Origin: an uncultured Ectothiorhodospiraceae bacterium
GTDB lineage: Bacteria; Pseudomonadota; Gammaproteobacteria; S012-40
Reading direction: 5' to 3'
Assembly (NCBI GenBank): GCA_945787125.1
Contig: CALZHW010000014.1
Coordinates: 1-41,919 of the forward strand
Length of the DNA: 41,919 bases
Of this stretch, positions 41,893-41,919 are shown one piece after another. A program made the translations under genes and the position numbers. Position 1 is the stretch's first letter; each line of letters opens with the position of its first letter. The notes below the pieces were generated by a model, which saw only the letters and a program-made list of their open reading frames with translations, ran no database searches and had not been told where the DNA came from.

Positions 41893-41919
41893 TAAATCGT
41901 TAAATATTAGTGAGATCAA

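Noticed and set aside
41689..41919. 76-codon minus-strand open frame at the right edge
   Set aside because: Runs through the family C element and its direct repeats; no recognisable protein features.

Overview
The window reads as the chromosome of a gammaproteobacterium of moderate GC. The strongest evidence is the conserved run pncC, recA, recX, alaS, lysC, csrA, tRNA-Ser(GCU), tRNA-Arg(ACG), with a LexA box before recA. An elongation factor P locus with both lysylation enzymes (epmB, efp, epmA), psd, ybiT and htpX fit the same assignment. I cannot place it below class.

Layout. Positions 1-700 hold no protein gene. They carry three repeat elements and a possible small RNA. From 700 to 9000 lie htpX, a large PilZ-type protein, the EF-P locus, a small PilZ protein behind a likely sigma-54 promoter, psd and pncC. 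From 9100 to 16200 is the recA to tRNA block. From 16200 to 18500 is a debris zone: REP-like repeats, a psiE-like remnant, an AT-rich YcaQ-family glycosylase and a transposase remnant. From 18500 to 27600 are a DUF1488 gene and one very long cyclic beta-1,2-glucan synthase gene (2886 codons). From 27600 to 28650 is a repeat-packed spacer with one 34-codon lysine-rich gene. Then come ybiT, a YbjQ-M48 protease fusion coupled to a stand-alone YbjQ protein, a decayed and an open copy of a CotH-kinase lipoprotein, a membrane dipeptidase and a 1157-residue lipoprotein with thrombospondin type 3 repeats and a glycine-rich end.

How the genes fit together. EpmB and EpmA beta-lysylate Lys34 of EF-P, and all three parts are present. 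The 618-residue PilZ-type protein and the small PilZ protein suggest cyclic-di-GMP control, plausibly of surface behaviour. The glucan synthase, the CotH lipoprotein, the dipeptidase and the glycine-rich lipoprotein are envelope or surface functions. HtpX and the YbjQ-M48 fusion are two membrane metalloproteases.

The most distinctive property is repeat content. At least five families of short palindromic or terminal-inverted-repeat elements (here A to E) sit in almost every large spacer, with several copies per family and no transposase of their own in the window. Family C recurs at 3' ends of genes, supplies stop codons in two cases, and lies exactly where the open CotH copy has lost the C-terminal domain still readable in its decayed tandem sister. 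I do not see a CRISPR array, a prophage or a clear multi-gene defence system. The candidates for something undescribed are the mobile palindromes, the CotH duplication, the small RNA candidate at the left edge and the lysine-rich small protein.
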